A DNA stretch of 64,000 nucleotides from Gardnerella leopoldii (GCF_003293675.1 NZ_CP029984.1:308040-372039); one strand, 5' to 3'. Positions 15,728 through 25,116 are shown, counted from the stretch's first letter. The notes: generated from the sequence alone by a model not told the origin. Made by a program: numbers and translations.

Positions 15728-16133
15728 CGAAAAAGATGTTGTGAGGATGAAAGTGCCTTATCCGTCTATATCGGATGGGATGGCTGTGGCTTCACATATG
15801 TATATTTGTAATAAACATTCGGGTACAGTGTATGAGTATATTAAATGTCAAACACTAAAACCTTATATGCTTATTAGAAACCCAATGGTTCATTATCATG
15901 ATGAGCAGCCAGATATATCTAGGAATCCATTTACGCGACCAACTAGAATAGATTGTGATAAGTTATTTCTGACAACTACAGTACATTATGATGATCGATT
16001 AAAAACATTAAATCGTCCAGATGTATGTGAGGATTTATTTAGATCTGTACGAGTAGAATTATTGAAAGACGGCTATACGAACATAAATATAAATGAAATA
16101 GAACTAAAGAACTTGAATAGATTGATTTACTGA
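15720..16133 (+). CDS. Putative PemK/MazF-like toxin paired with the Panacea antitoxin
   Basis: A 137-residue protein starting at TTG/ATT-proximal codons around 15720, overlapping the antitoxin end. The opening DVVRMKVPYP, the strand ASHMYICNKHSG, and the conserved-looking NPFTRPTRIDCDKLF late strand resemble the SH3-like barrel of MazF/PemK mRNA interferases, in which the first arginine and a later Thr/Ser form the active site. Known Panacea systems use many toxin folds, so pairing supports a toxin role but not the exact fold. It is followed by a hairpin terminator. Confidence 0.65.
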   Translation: MINEKDVVRMKVPYPSISDGMAVASHMYICNKHSGTVYEYIKCQTLKPYMLIRNPMVHYHDEQPDISRNPFTRPTRIDCDKLFLTTTVHYDDRLKTLNRPDVCEDLFRSVRVELLKDGYTNININEIELKNLNRLIY

Positions 16134-16159
16134 TAAATTAATCATTGAAGATTATTTCT

Positions 16160-16188
16160 AGCACTTACTAAATAGTAGGTGCTTTTTT
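16160..16188 (+). terminator. Intrinsic terminator of the toxin-antitoxin unit
   Basis: AGCACTTACTA / TAGTAGGTGCT (one G-U pair), with a two-base loop, followed by TTTTTT. Confidence 0.75.
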
Positions 16189-16223
16189 CATACCTAAATT
16201 AATGGAAAAAGGGAGGTGAAGTT

Positions 16224-18791
16224 ATGGCAAACAGGATTAAAGGTATTACTGTTGAAATTGGTGGGGATACTACAGGCTTAGATAAGTCTTTACAACAGGT
16301 GAATTCGACTATTCGCTCAACCGAGCAGTCGCTTCGTGATGTTAATAGGCTTTTGAAACTTGATCCGACAAGCACGCAGCTTTTAAGCCAAAAGCAGGCT
16401 TTTTTGCAGAAAGAAATCCAAGAAACGTCTAATAAGCTTAACGTTTTGAAACAGGCGGATAAGCAGGCTAAAGTACAGTTGGAAAACGGGGAGCTTGGTA
16501 GAGACAAGTATGATGCGTTACAGCGTGAGATTGTTGAAACAGAAAATAATCTTGATAGTTTAAAAGAAAAATTAAAACAGGTAGGTAGTGTTAGTTTAAC
16601 CAAGCTTAGTAGCCAGTTTGATAGTACGAGTAAAAAGATAAAGAAACTAGGAGATGGTATGTCATCTCTTGGTCAAAGTTTAAGCACGAAAGTTACGCTG
16701 CCGATTGCTGCTATTGGTACTGCTGGTTTTACTGCTGCAGCAGACTTACAGGATGCTATGGGTGCGACAGAGCAGATTTACGGTAAGTCTGCTAACAGAA
16801 TGCTTAAATGGTCAGGAAGTTTGAAATCCTATTATGGTATTGCTCAAGGTCAAGCTTTAGAGTATGCGAATACTATGGGCGCGATGTTGAAAAATATTGG
16901 TGGGAAAAGTGATGCTGAAGCAGCTGAGATGAGTCAGAAGCTGGTTGCTCTTGCAGGCGACTTGTCTGCTATGTTTGGTGGCACAACCGAGTCTGCTGTT
17001 CTTGCTTTAACAGGCGCGCTTAAAGGTAATAATGCGATGCTTGACAATTATGGTATGGGTGTTAACGAGGCGACTATTAAAGCTAAAGCTCTTGCCATGG
17101 GTTTGCATGATGGTAGAGGCGCGATGAGCTTGCAAGCGAAACAGGCTGCTACTTTGGCTCTTATTATGGAGCAGACTGCTGACGCTCAAGGGCAGGCTGG
17201 GCGTGAAGCCGCGGGCGCTTCGGGTTCTATGAAGATTCTAAAAACAGAGTTGCAGAATATTGCTGCGACTATTGGTAATGTTTTACTTCCCGTCATAACA
17301 CCATTAATGCAGAAAATATCAGCATGGCTTTCTAAATTTAAACAGCTTTCTCCAGAAAGCCAAAAACTTATAGTGACACTTGGGCTGATTGCTGCGGCAG
17401 TCGGCCCTTTTTTAGTGGTTCTTGGAACGTGTATTTCTAAAATAGGTGTTGCTATACAAGGGTTTTCTAAACTAGCTTTGTTTATAGGTAAAATGTTCGC
17501 AAGTTTTACTTCCGGCTCTAGCATTCTTGAAGGGTTAGGCGCTGTTTTAGGTGGAGTATCCGCGCCAATACTCGCGGTTGTTGCGGTTATTGGTGTTCTG
17601 GTAGCAGCTTTTGTAACCTTATGGAACACTAACGAAGAGTTTAGAAACAGTGTTATTGCTGTTTGGGAGAAAATTAAGGAAACTTTCACTAATTTTGTTA
17701 ATGGTGTTAAAGAAAAACTGTCAAGCCTTGGTATTGATTTCACGAGTATTGTTGAAGGGCTTAAAACAGTGTGGAATGGTTTGTGTGCTATTCTAGCTCC
17801 ACTGTTTGAAGGCGCTTTAAATTTAAGTTTTACTAGTTTCAAAACCGTTCTTGATTTAATCACAGGCGTTTTAGACGTTTTTATAGGATTATTCACCGGT
17901 AACTGGTCTCAGCTTTGGGATGGTGTAAAAGAAATTTTTACCGCTGTTTGGAACGCGGTTAAAAACACGTTCATAACAGTATTGAACACGTTAAAAAACG
18001 TTTTTAACGTGTTTTTGTCTTTCTTTGGCACTAGTTGGAACAAACTGTGGTCGAGTGTGAAAAACTTTTTCATGAATGTTTGGAATGGTATCGTATCGTT
18101 TTTCACTAACGTTTTAAACGGTATTAAAAACACTGCAACAAGTGTTTGGAATGGTATTAAAACTGCAATCATGAGCGTGGTAAACGGTATTAAAACAAGC
18201 ATTTCAACAGTGTTTAATTCAGTAGCAAACATGGTTAAGTCTGTGTTTAACGGTATTAAAAACACGGTTGTGTCAATTTGGAATGGTATTAAAAACGCTA
18301 TCATCACTCCGATTGAAGCGGCGAAAAACAAGGTTAAAGCAGTAATCGACGCTATAACAGGGTTTTTCTCTAACATAAAACTTAGTCTTCCTCATATTAA
18401 ACTGCCGCATTTTAGTATTAAAGGACAATTCTCTCTTACGCCACCGTCTGTACCGTATCTTGCTATCGACTGGTATAAGAAAGCAATGAACAAGCCGATG
18501 CTGTTAAACGGGGCGACTATTTTCGGTGAGAAAAACGGGCGTATGCTTGGCGGCGGAGAGAAAGGCCCGGAAGTGATTATGGGGTTGAATAGTTTAGAAA
18601 ACATGACTGTTGGAGCAAACATGCAAATGCTTAGTGTTATGAACCAGATTCTAGCGATTATGGACGCGTATTTCCCACAGTTTTCTAACCAGAGTATTGT
18701 GCTCGACACTGGTGAACTAGTGGGTGGTATCGCGCACAGGATGGACAGTGAGCTTTTTAAGCTTCAAACAAGAAAAGCAAGGGGGTGGTAG
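16224..18791 (+). CDS. Phage tail tape measure protein
   Basis: An 855-residue protein with ATG 16224 behind GGGAGGTG. The N-terminal 120 residues are coiled coil (LDKSLQQVNSTIRSTEQSLRDVNRLL), followed by an Ala/Gly-rich domain (ATEQIYGKSANRM...), hydrophobic segments around residues 360-475 (GLIAAAVGPFLVVLG; ILAVVAVIGVLVAAFVTLW), and tandem aromatic repeats spaced about 11-22 residues (VWNGIKNT, IWNGIKNA) from about 560 to 690. The repeats are the helical ruler segment that sets tail length. The length corresponds to a moderate siphovirus tail. Confidence 0.95.
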   Translation: MANRIKGITVEIGGDTTGLDKSLQQVNSTIRSTEQSLRDVNRLLKLDPTSTQLLSQKQAFLQKEIQETSNKLNVLKQADKQAKVQLENGELGRDKYDALQREIVETENNLDSLKEKLKQVGSVSLTKLSSQFDSTSKKIKKLGDGMSSLGQSLSTKVTLPIAAIGTAGFTAAADLQDAMGATEQIYGKSANRMLKWSGSLKSYYGIAQGQALEYANTMGAMLKNIGGKSDAEAAEMSQKLVALAGDLSAMFGGTTESAVLALTGALKGNNAMLDNYGMGVNEATIKAKALAMGLHDGRGAMSLQAKQAATLALIMEQTADAQGQAGREAAGASGSMKILKTELQNIAATIGNVLLPVITPLMQKISAWLSKFKQLSPESQKLIVTLGLIAAAVGPFLVVLGTCISKIGVAIQGFSKLALFIGKMFASFTSGSSILEGLGAVLGGVSAPILAVVAVIGVLVAAFVTLWNTNEEFRNSVIAVWEKIKETFTNFVNGVKEKLSSLGIDFTSIVEGLKTVWNGLCAILAPLFEGALNLSFTSFKTVLDLITGVLDVFIGLFTGNWSQLWDGVKEIFTAVWNAVKNTFITVLNTLKNVFNVFLSFFGTSWNKLWSSVKNFFMNVWNGIVSFFTNVLNGIKNTATSVWNGIKTAIMSVVNGIKTSISTVFNSVANMVKSVFNGIKNTVVSIWNGIKNAIITPIEAAKNKVKAVIDAITGFFSNIKLSLPHIKLPHFSIKGQFSLTPPSVPYLAIDWYKKAMNKPMLLNGATIFGEKNGRMLGGGEKGPEVIMGLNSLENMTVGANMQMLSVMNQILAIMDAYFPQFSNQSIVLDTGELVGGIAHRMDSELFKLQTRKARGW

Positions 18792-18793
18792 AA

Positions 18794-19456
18794 GTGTATG
18801 GGATGCTAATAAACGGGTTGCATAGTTTTAACGATCTAGGGCTTGTTGCTACAAGCCGTCCGCTCGTTCAACTTCCAGAACCTAAATTAGAGTATTTGCA
18901 AATACCAGGCAGGCAGGAAAGTATTGATATTAGTGAAAGTCTTGCTGGTGAAGTGTTATACGAGATGCGTGAAGGCTGTTTCGAATTCATTGTTGCAGAC
19001 AAAAACAAGTGGAGTGAAACATGCCATAGGGTTAAAACGTTAATCCACGGTAAGAGTGTGAAACTGTCTCTTGATGATGAACCATTGTTCTACTATCAGG
19101 GTCGAGTGTGGGTTAGTGGTTTTAAATCGGATAAAAACTATTCAACTCTCACACTCAACTATAAGCTGCAACCATATAAGTATAGTGTAGATGATTCGGA
19201 TGGGGTTCACACAATATGGGGTGTGCAAGTAGATGATAAGCGTGAAATAACACTCGTTCACGATTTTGATATGACACTGATTCCAGAATTTAACAACCTG
19301 TCATCTAACAGTATGCTACTGGATTCTAATGGTAAAAAGTATGAGATTAAAACAGGTGTTAACCGTTTCCCACAGCTTCGTTCAAAAATAAACATGAGTT
19401 TAACATTCGTTGGAAACGGGATGGTAAATATTTCCTATAAAAGGGGGTGGTTGTGA
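18794..19456 (+). CDS. Distal tail protein (Dit)
   Basis: A 220-residue protein. GTG 18794 lies five bases behind GGGGGTGG; an in-frame GTG at 18785 is also possible. YGMLINGLHSFNDLGLVATSRP and LEYLQIPGRQESIDISESL are typical of the N-terminal ring domain of siphovirus Dit proteins. It forms the hub connecting tail tube and tip. It abuts the Tal gene. Confidence 0.88.
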   Translation: MYGMLINGLHSFNDLGLVATSRPLVQLPEPKLEYLQIPGRQESIDISESLAGEVLYEMREGCFEFIVADKNKWSETCHRVKTLIHGKSVKLSLDDEPLFYYQGRVWVSGFKSDKNYSTLTLNYKLQPYKYSVDDSDGVHTIWGVQVDDKREITLVHDFDMTLIPEFNNLSSNSMLLDSNGKKYEIKTGVNRFPQLRSKINMSLTFVGNGMVNISYKRGWL

Positions 19457-22276
19457 GTGTACAGGATCATGCTTGACGGTAATACGATTTACTATCCGAA
19501 TGATGATAAAGCAGTACTTGATGATATTACGTTAAACTTGGAGCTTAATACTGCGGGAACGTTAACGTTTACTTGCCCTAGTCAAAACCCTTGCTATGAG
19601 CTTATTAAAAACCGGAAATCAATAGTAAGCGTGTGGCGTGACGATGAGGAGATTTTCTTCGGCGAGGTTAGAGAGCAAGTAAAAAACTTGTATGGTAGTA
19701 AGAAAGTAACTTGCGTAGGGTTGTTAACTTACTTAGCTGATAGTATTCAACCTCAGAAAGAATATCATGATCAGAGTTCCTACCAGCTTTTAGAAAAACT
19801 TTTACAAGCTCATAACAGTCAGGTAGATGATTATAAGAAAATAAGAATTGGTTTCGTCACAGTATCTGACTCGAATGATTCGCTCTACAGGTTTACTAAT
19901 TTTGAAACCACGCTTGAAGCGATTATGGGTAAAATGGTTGAAAAACTTGGCGGATATTTGCGTCTTAGGAAAGAAGACGGGAAACTTTACTTAGACTACC
20001 TACGTTTAGAAGAAATAGGTAAAGCTACAAGCCAGCATATTAGTTTCGGTTTGAACCTGCTTGAATACGCGGAAAACCTTTCAGCAGAGGATGTTACTAC
20101 AGCGGTTATTCCTCTCGGAAAAGAGTTGGAAAACGAGAATGGTGAAAACGAGGTTCTTAAAAAGCATGTTGATATTACTTCAATAAACAATGGGAAAAAC
20201 TATATAGTATCTCGTGAAGCGCAAAAAACATTCGGCTGGGTTTGTAAAGTTGTTAATTTCAATAATGTGACAGTTCCAACTAATCTTATGCGCAAAGCTA
20301 CTAAATGGTTACAGGATAACCAGTTTGAGCATGTAGAAATAAGCCTTAGCGCGGTTGACTTATCCGAGTTAGGTTTATATTATGCGACGATTGAGTGTGG
20401 GGATAGGGTTCGTTGTCTCGCTCCACAATTTGGCATGGACCGTGTGTTTCCTGTAGTAAAACAGACTATACCGATTCAAAAACCAGGCGAAGTTAGAATC
20501 GTGCTTGCGAGCAGGATTTCTAAAGGGTATGTGCAAAACGTGTCGCATGCTGTTCAAACGTTAAAAGAAGAAGCGGTTGAAGCTAGAAAAATTGATAACG
20601 AGCGTGTTAAAGCTGCGATCGATAATATTAAAGCGCAAATGGGTAATTCTCAAAGCGGCTATAAGATAAGCGAATACGATAGTAAAGGCATGTGGGTTCG
20701 TGACCTTTACATGGATACGCCTGATAAGAACACTGCTACGAAAGTTTTACAGGTTAACATGAATGGTATTGCTGGAAGCCATAACGGTTTTTCAGGCCCT
20801 TACAGTACTGCGATGACTCTTGACGGCATGGTGTATGGTGACAGGATTATCGGACATTCGATTGACGCGGAAAAACTTTCAGTTTCTTACACTTCACAGG
20901 TAGAAAAGCAGATTAGTAAAGCAAAAAACGAGGCTATAAAAGACACTGGTAGGCGGCTTGAAAACTATTACACGATAAGTGAAATCAACACGAAACTAAA
21001 TGTTACAGACGGTAAGATTGAGGCTGGTGTTGAAAGCGTTAACCATAGTCTTAAACAGAAAAACGGTAACTATTACGGCTCGTATACTCCAAGCCAGTTT
21101 AACGCTCCTATGAGCTTGTGGCTGAATGATAGTGAAAAAATGCAGCATGTTGGTGATTTTTTCTACGACACGTCAACCGGCTACGCTTACAGGCTTATTG
21201 TTAAGCAGGAAAGTTTAGCTGTAAAATTTAATGAGAAGTCGCATACGGAATCAGCTTTTGACGATTTTGTAGACATTTTTTACAAGTATGAGGATAAAAT
21301 TTACGCTATACCGGGTTTAACTGGTGAAAAAATTTCTGGCGCAACAGTGTTTGTTCCATCAAACGAGTTTTGGCTACATTTTAGAACTAACTGGTCTCCG
21401 TTTGACAATTATGGTTTTAAGATTGATAGCATTAAAAAAGAGTATTCAGGAGAAATTTCAGGATACGTGTCTAAACTGCCTGAAGATATTAACATTATTG
21501 AGGTTGAAGGTGAAAATTATCCTGAGTCTGAACACCCGTATAAAGGTGGAACAAGCAAACTATGGCATTACGTTTCAGCTGACAGTATAAGTAGTTTTAG
21601 AACGTTCGCTTGGATCAGAGTTAAAGATAAAGACATTGAGGCTGCTAAATTCACGGCTGATAAGGCTATTTCTAAACTAACCATAGTAGAAGATTCCATA
21701 TCTTCAATGGTTAAAAAAGGTGATTTTGGTAGTTTCATGCAGCAAAACTATAACAGTTTCCTTCTCGGGTTTAACCATTCGAGTAAATACGTGCAAATAA
21801 CACCCGGGCAGATAGAGCTTTATGATGGTGAAGTTGATGAGGATCATAAAAGAGCTGTTTTTGATAAAAATGGGAACAACTTCTACCGTAACGGCGTGTA
21901 TATTGGCTATGTTGGAACCGGCGAGTGGGAAGAAGATAATTCTCACAAGGGTCTAGTTTTTCATCTTACTAGCGACGGAAAGTATATGGCTTTCGCGCAG
22001 CGTAAATCAGCTGATGAAGAAACATACGCTACTATGCTGTGTTTTTCACGTTCGCAAAGCATTTATAAAGAGTATGGTATTCACGCTGGATGTAACTTTT
22101 ACATGCATGGTAACAAGATTATAGATCCTGTTTGGCAAGACGGTGCAGGAGTAGACGCGGATATTAACTATGTGCAGATTATTGAAATGAACCAGGATGG
22201 GAAAGCTTCAAAATGGGGTTCTAACGCTCACATGGTGTTTAAAAACGGGATACTCATGAAAGTTAAATACTATTAA
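19457..22276 (+). CDS. Tail-associated lysin / tail spike protein (Tal)
   Basis: A 939-residue protein beginning at GTG 19457, one base after the Dit stop and behind GGGGGTGG. The first about 370 residues match the prophage tail endopeptidase (gp44/Tal) fold: LNTAGTLTFTCPSQNP, FFGEVREQVKNLYG, and TTAVIPLGKEL. A coiled coil near residues 370-400 links to an extended C-terminal part with repeated strand-rich segments that likely contacts the cell surface. It is the largest gene in the prophage segment and probably carries host range determinants. Confidence 0.85.
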   Translation: MYRIMLDGNTIYYPNDDKAVLDDITLNLELNTAGTLTFTCPSQNPCYELIKNRKSIVSVWRDDEEIFFGEVREQVKNLYGSKKVTCVGLLTYLADSIQPQKEYHDQSSYQLLEKLLQAHNSQVDDYKKIRIGFVTVSDSNDSLYRFTNFETTLEAIMGKMVEKLGGYLRLRKEDGKLYLDYLRLEEIGKATSQHISFGLNLLEYAENLSAEDVTTAVIPLGKELENENGENEVLKKHVDITSINNGKNYIVSREAQKTFGWVCKVVNFNNVTVPTNLMRKATKWLQDNQFEHVEISLSAVDLSELGLYYATIECGDRVRCLAPQFGMDRVFPVVKQTIPIQKPGEVRIVLASRISKGYVQNVSHAVQTLKEEAVEARKIDNERVKAAIDNIKAQMGNSQSGYKISEYDSKGMWVRDLYMDTPDKNTATKVLQVNMNGIAGSHNGFSGPYSTAMTLDGMVYGDRIIGHSIDAEKLSVSYTSQVEKQISKAKNEAIKDTGRRLENYYTISEINTKLNVTDGKIEAGVESVNHSLKQKNGNYYGSYTPSQFNAPMSLWLNDSEKMQHVGDFFYDTSTGYAYRLIVKQESLAVKFNEKSHTESAFDDFVDIFYKYEDKIYAIPGLTGEKISGATVFVPSNEFWLHFRTNWSPFDNYGFKIDSIKKEYSGEISGYVSKLPEDINIIEVEGENYPESEHPYKGGTSKLWHYVSADSISSFRTFAWIRVKDKDIEAAKFTADKAISKLTIVEDSISSMVKKGDFGSFMQQNYNSFLLGFNHSSKYVQITPGQIELYDGEVDEDHKRAVFDKNGNNFYRNGVYIGYVGTGEWEEDNSHKGLVFHLTSDGKYMAFAQRKSADEETYATMLCFSRSQSIYKEYGIHAGCNFYMHGNKIIDPVWQDGAGVDADINYVQIIEMNQDGKASKWGSNAHMVFKNGILMKVKYY

Positions 22277-22321
22277 AAAGCGCGGGTGGAAGCGTTAAGT
22301 GAAAGTAGAGGAGAATTTGTT

Positions 22322-22486
22322 ATGGAAAAACTAATTATTCACACAAACAAAATAGTGGCTAATAAGGGCACGCGCTTAAAAGATGTGACAGAAAGTATTA
22401 CGACACCTGTAGTTGATAATACGAAAATTTTATGCGAAATCAGCCACAAGCTGGATATTATTCTAAAAAAGATTGGAGGAGAGTAG
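22322..22486 (+). CDS. Small phage tail-region protein, 54 residues
   Basis: The ATG at 22322 follows AGAGGAG and is preferred over an in-frame GTG at 22286. The product MEKLIIHTNKIVANKGTRLK... ends in a helical ISHKLDIILKKIGGE. Short proteins like this are frequent between Tal and holin in Firmicutes phages; the function is unknown. It overlaps the following start by one base. Confidence 0.65.
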   Translation: MEKLIIHTNKIVANKGTRLKDVTESITTPVVDNTKILCEISHKLDIILKKIGGE

Positions 22487-22848
22487 TGGTAAAACCGACA
22501 ATTAGCTACGCGGTAGCTGTGCAAAAATATAAGGCTGAGTTAAACGAAAAAATAGTCGAGTTGAATAAGCAAATACCAATACCTACTTACATGATAGAAG
22601 GCATTGTTGCAAGCGTATTATCTGATATGCGTTCGGCAGTGATTGCGGAAAACTCGATGGAATATGAAGCGTATGTGAAACAGTTAAAAGACTATTTTAA
22701 TTCTAGAGAACGCGAACTTAACGACGAAATTTTGAAAATAAAAGCCGAAAAAGACGAAAAAACTGAAAAAGATGAAAAAACTGAAGCGGCTGGGAAAAGT
22801 GTAAAAGGTGGAATGGTTGAGGAAGGTGTAAAAGATGGTAAGGAGTAG
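22486..22848 (+). CDS. Coiled-coil phage protein near the lysis module
   Basis: A 120-residue protein. GTG 22486 sits behind GGAGGAG and overlaps the previous stop by one base. The N-terminal half is mixed; the C-terminal third is a strongly charged coiled coil with an internal repeat (KDEKTE twice at about residues 85-97). It may be a tail fibre accessory or baseplate chaperone, but no family is recognised. Confidence 0.65.
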   Translation: MVKPTISYAVAVQKYKAELNEKIVELNKQIPIPTYMIEGIVASVLSDMRSAVIAENSMEYEAYVKQLKDYFNSRERELNDEILKIKAEKDEKTEKDEKTEAAGKSVKGGMVEEGVKDGKE

Positions 22849-22873
22849 TCATGTGTTGAAAAATAATATCAGT

Positions 22874-22913
22874 TGAAATGCTGAAATGCTGAAATGCTGA
22901 AATGCTGAAATGT
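22874..22913 (+). repeat. Short tandem repeat, 8-bp unit TGAAATGC x5
   Basis: Four perfect units of TGAAATGC followed by TGAAATGT, located between a coding end and a terminator. The unit is not a multiple of three and lies outside genes. It could vary in copy number by slippage. Confidence 0.85.
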
Positions 22914-22915
22914 TA

Positions 22916-22951
22916 GGGCAGGTGTGGGTTAAACCATGCCTGTCCTTTTTT
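22916..22951 (+). terminator. Intrinsic terminator after the tail genes
   Basis: A stem of about 14 bp between GGGCAGGTGTGGGTT and AAACCATGCCTGTCC with some G-U pairs, followed by seven T residues. Confidence 0.75.
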
Positions 22952-23024
22952 ATTACTTTCTACTTTTTGTTTTTTGTTTTTATAAGAGTACTGGCAAATG
23001 TTAGGAAAACTTGTAAGGAGAATT

Positions 23025-23444
23025 ATGAGAGGATTTTGGAATATTGCTCAACTGGCTTTCACACTGGTAGGCGGCTGGCTGGGATACTTTTTAGGCGGGT
23101 GCGACGGGCTTATCCTCGCACTCGTTTTATTTGTGGTTGCGGATTATATTACAGGCGTGATGTGTGCTGTTACGGATAAGAAACTGTCTAGCAGCATTGG
23201 TTTTAAGGGCATTTTTAGAAAGGTGCTCATTTTTATGCTTGTTGGTATAGCAAACATTATAGATTTTCATGTTTTGAAGCAAGGAAGCGTGATTAGAACC
23301 GCGGTAATTTTCTTCTACCTATCTAACGAAGGATTATCTTTAACCGAAAACGCGGCTCACCTGGGGCTTCCCGTGCCTGAGAAATTAAAAAACGTTTTAG
23401 AACAATTACACGACAAGAACAGGAAGGACAATACTCATGAGTAA
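23025..23444 (+). CDS. Phage holin (phi29/Cph1-type holin family)
   Basis: A 139-residue protein with ATG 23025 behind AAGGAG; an upstream ATG at 22998 lacks a site. Hydrophobic segments at about residues 13-30, 34-52 and 65-83 and the loop DYITGVMCAVTDKKLSSSIGFKGIFRK are typical of the holin family 4 used by Firmicutes phages, in which the G-F-KGI-RK segment is conserved. It permeabilises the membrane to release the endolysin encoded immediately downstream with an eight-base overlap. Confidence 0.92.
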   Translation: MRGFWNIAQLAFTLVGGWLGYFLGGCDGLILALVLFVVADYITGVMCAVTDKKLSSSIGFKGIFRKVLIFMLVGIANIIDFHVLKQGSVIRTAVIFFYLSNEGLSLTENAAHLGLPVPEKLKNVLEQLHDKNRKDNTHE

Positions 23445-24357
23445 AAAAGGAATAGACGTGTCAGAATGGCAGGGTGACATTGATTTCAACGCGGTGAAAG
23501 CATCCGGCATTGAGTTTGTGATCATTCGAGCAGGATACGGCATCGGATGCAAAGACAAGTGGTTTGAACAGAACTATCGTAAAGCAAAAACAGTTGGTCT
23601 TGATGTTGGAGCCTACTGGTATTCGTACGCAAACTCCAGTTCTGAGGCAGCTGAGGAAGCTCAAAGCTTAATGAACATGCTTTCAGGTAAGAGTTTTGAG
23701 TATCCTGTTTACTTTGATTTGGAAGAAAAAAGCCAGCTTAACCGTGGGCGAGCTTTCTGCGATTCGCTGATTACCAGTTTTTGCAATAAGCTGGAAGATT
23801 GCGGGTATTATGCAGGTTTTTACACTTCGCTTTCAACTGCTAATAATCTTGTGTCCGCTCATGTTAGAAACCGTTACGCTTTGTGGATCGCACAGTGGAA
23901 CACGCACTGCAGTTATCAGGGTTCGTATGGTCTTTGGCAATACTCGTCAAGTGGCAGTGTGCCTGGAGTAGCTGGCAGAGTTGATATGGATTATGCTTAC
24001 GTGGATTATCCGAGCATTATTAAAAACGCTGGATTAAACGGGTGTAAAAACGGCGGCTCTGACCAAGCTGCGCGCACGTCAAGTATTGATGAGGTGGCGC
24101 GAGAAGTTATTAACGGCGCTTGGGGTAACGGCAGCACGCGTAAACAGCGTTTAACTTCTGCCGGATACGATTATGCGAGCGTGCAAAATAAGGTTAATGA
24201 GCTGCTTGGTGTTAAAGCCTGTAGAAAGTCGGTTGATGAGCTTGCCCGTGAAGTAATCCGAGGCGCTTGGGGTAACGGTAGTACGCGTAAACAGCGTCTA
24301 GCTCAAGCTGGATACGATTATGATACGGTACAAAAACGAGTAAACGAACTCTTGTAA
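23437..24357 (+). CDS. Endolysin: GH25 muramidase with two CW_7 repeats
   Basis: A 306-residue lysin starting at ATG 23437. The GH25 lysozyme domain spans residues 1-190, with GIDVSEWQG (D7) and YFDLEEK (D94, E96) supplying the catalytic acids. Two CW_7 (Cpl-7-like) binding repeats follow at about residues 217-257 and 266-306, each with REVI-GAWGNGSTRKQRL and a YDY tail. It cleaves the glycan backbone of peptidoglycan. CW_7 repeats bind cell wall independently of choline, which fits hosts beyond pneumococci. Confidence 0.95.
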   Translation: MSKKGIDVSEWQGDIDFNAVKASGIEFVIIRAGYGIGCKDKWFEQNYRKAKTVGLDVGAYWYSYANSSSEAAEEAQSLMNMLSGKSFEYPVYFDLEEKSQLNRGRAFCDSLITSFCNKLEDCGYYAGFYTSLSTANNLVSAHVRNRYALWIAQWNTHCSYQGSYGLWQYSSSGSVPGVAGRVDMDYAYVDYPSIIKNAGLNGCKNGGSDQAARTSSIDEVAREVINGAWGNGSTRKQRLTSAGYDYASVQNKVNELLGVKACRKSVDELAREVIRGAWGNGSTRKQRLAQAGYDYDTVQKRVNELL

Positions 24358-24375
24358 AACAGTTTGAAACTTGTA

Positions 24376-24424
24376 AAGCCCGAGGCTTGTTCCTACATTG
24401 GAGCAATCCTCGGGCTTTTTTTAT
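24376..24424 (+). terminator. Strong intrinsic terminator after the lysis genes
   Basis: A long hairpin: AAGCCCGAGG with CCTCGGGCTT, extended by an inner TTGTTCC/GGAGCAA stem, followed by a T-rich run. Confidence 0.85.
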
Positions 24425-24504
24425 TTTTTAAGGTTAAATTGTCAAGTCAAGAGGTTAAAAAACACTGTTTTTTCTTTGCCTGTGATGTAAGGAGGCACAG
24501 GCAA

Positions 24505-24915
24505 ATGAATGTGGAAGAAAAACAGCAAGTCAAATTACTAAGAGATGAAGGTCTTAGCTATACGCAGATTGCAAACCGTATGGATGTTTCCGTTAATACG
24601 ATTAAAAGCTACTGCAAACGTAATAGTCTAGGCGTAATCCAGTCTATGAAAATACAGACGGAATTATGTGAATCTTGTTCAAAACCAATTAAGCAAAACA
24701 AAGGAAGAAAAGTTAAACGTTTCTGCTCTGACGCGTGTAGAAACACGTGGTGGAACAAGCATACACAGTTGGTAAAAAGACAGGCAAACTATGAGTGTGC
24801 TTGTCTTAACTGCAAAAATTCTTTTATCTCTTACGGTAATAAAACCAGAAAATACTGCTGCCACGCCTGCTATATAGAACATCGTTTTGGAGGTGAGCAT
24901 CATGCAAATAAGTAA
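24505..24915 (+). CDS. HTH and zinc-ribbon DNA-binding protein
   Basis: A 136-residue protein with ATG 24505 behind AAGGAGG. Residues 1-45 form a helix-turn-helix of sigma-region-4/resolvase type (EGLSYTQIANRMDVSVNTIKSYCKR). The rest has two zinc-binding Cys clusters: CESCSKPI...RFCSDACR and CLNCKNS...KYCCHACY. Such proteins are regularly encoded beside tandem serine recombinases of Firmicutes mobile elements and likely regulate them or assist recombination. The end overlaps the following gene. Confidence 0.8.
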   Translation: MNVEEKQQVKLLRDEGLSYTQIANRMDVSVNTIKSYCKRNSLGVIQSMKIQTELCESCSKPIKQNKGRKVKRFCSDACRNTWWNKHTQLVKRQANYECACLNCKNSFISYGNKTRKYCCHACYIEHRFGGEHHANK

Positions 24916-25114
24916 TGATGCTCACGGGCTAAAGGATGTTAAAGCGAGAGCTTGGACAAAAGAGAGTATGCAGGCGGATTTTCGTTTTGAAATAGCCGAA
25001 AAACTTACCGTTTCACTCTTTAAAAAAGGGCTTATCAGCGAGCAAGAAAAAGAAAAAATAAGCCGTCTTAACAGGGAAAAATTTCACCCGTTTTACAAGG
25101 AATTATTGGGTTAA
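24902..25114 (+). CDS. Small SHOCT-like protein next to the recombinase cassette
   Basis: A 70-residue protein with ATG 24902 behind GGAGGTGAG, overlapping the previous gene by 14 bases. After a short lead (KARAWTKESMQADFRFEIAEKL) comes LFKKGLISEQEKEKISRLNREKF, matching the SHOCT pattern of a short helix-turn-helix found at protein ends. Homologues I recall occur just upstream of phage serine recombinases. Function unknown. Confidence 0.7.
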   Translation: MQISNDAHGLKDVKARAWTKESMQADFRFEIAEKLTVSLFKKGLISEQEKEKISRLNREKFHPFYKELLG

Positions 25115-25116
25115 AA

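Noticed and set aside
22874..22913. Possible CRISPR array
   Set aside because: Units are 8 bp, contiguous, with no spacers and no cas genes nearby.
5998..24357. Whether the prophage structural module is degraded
   Set aside because: Every expected head, tail and lysis gene in this part is full length; only cargo insertions interrupt it.
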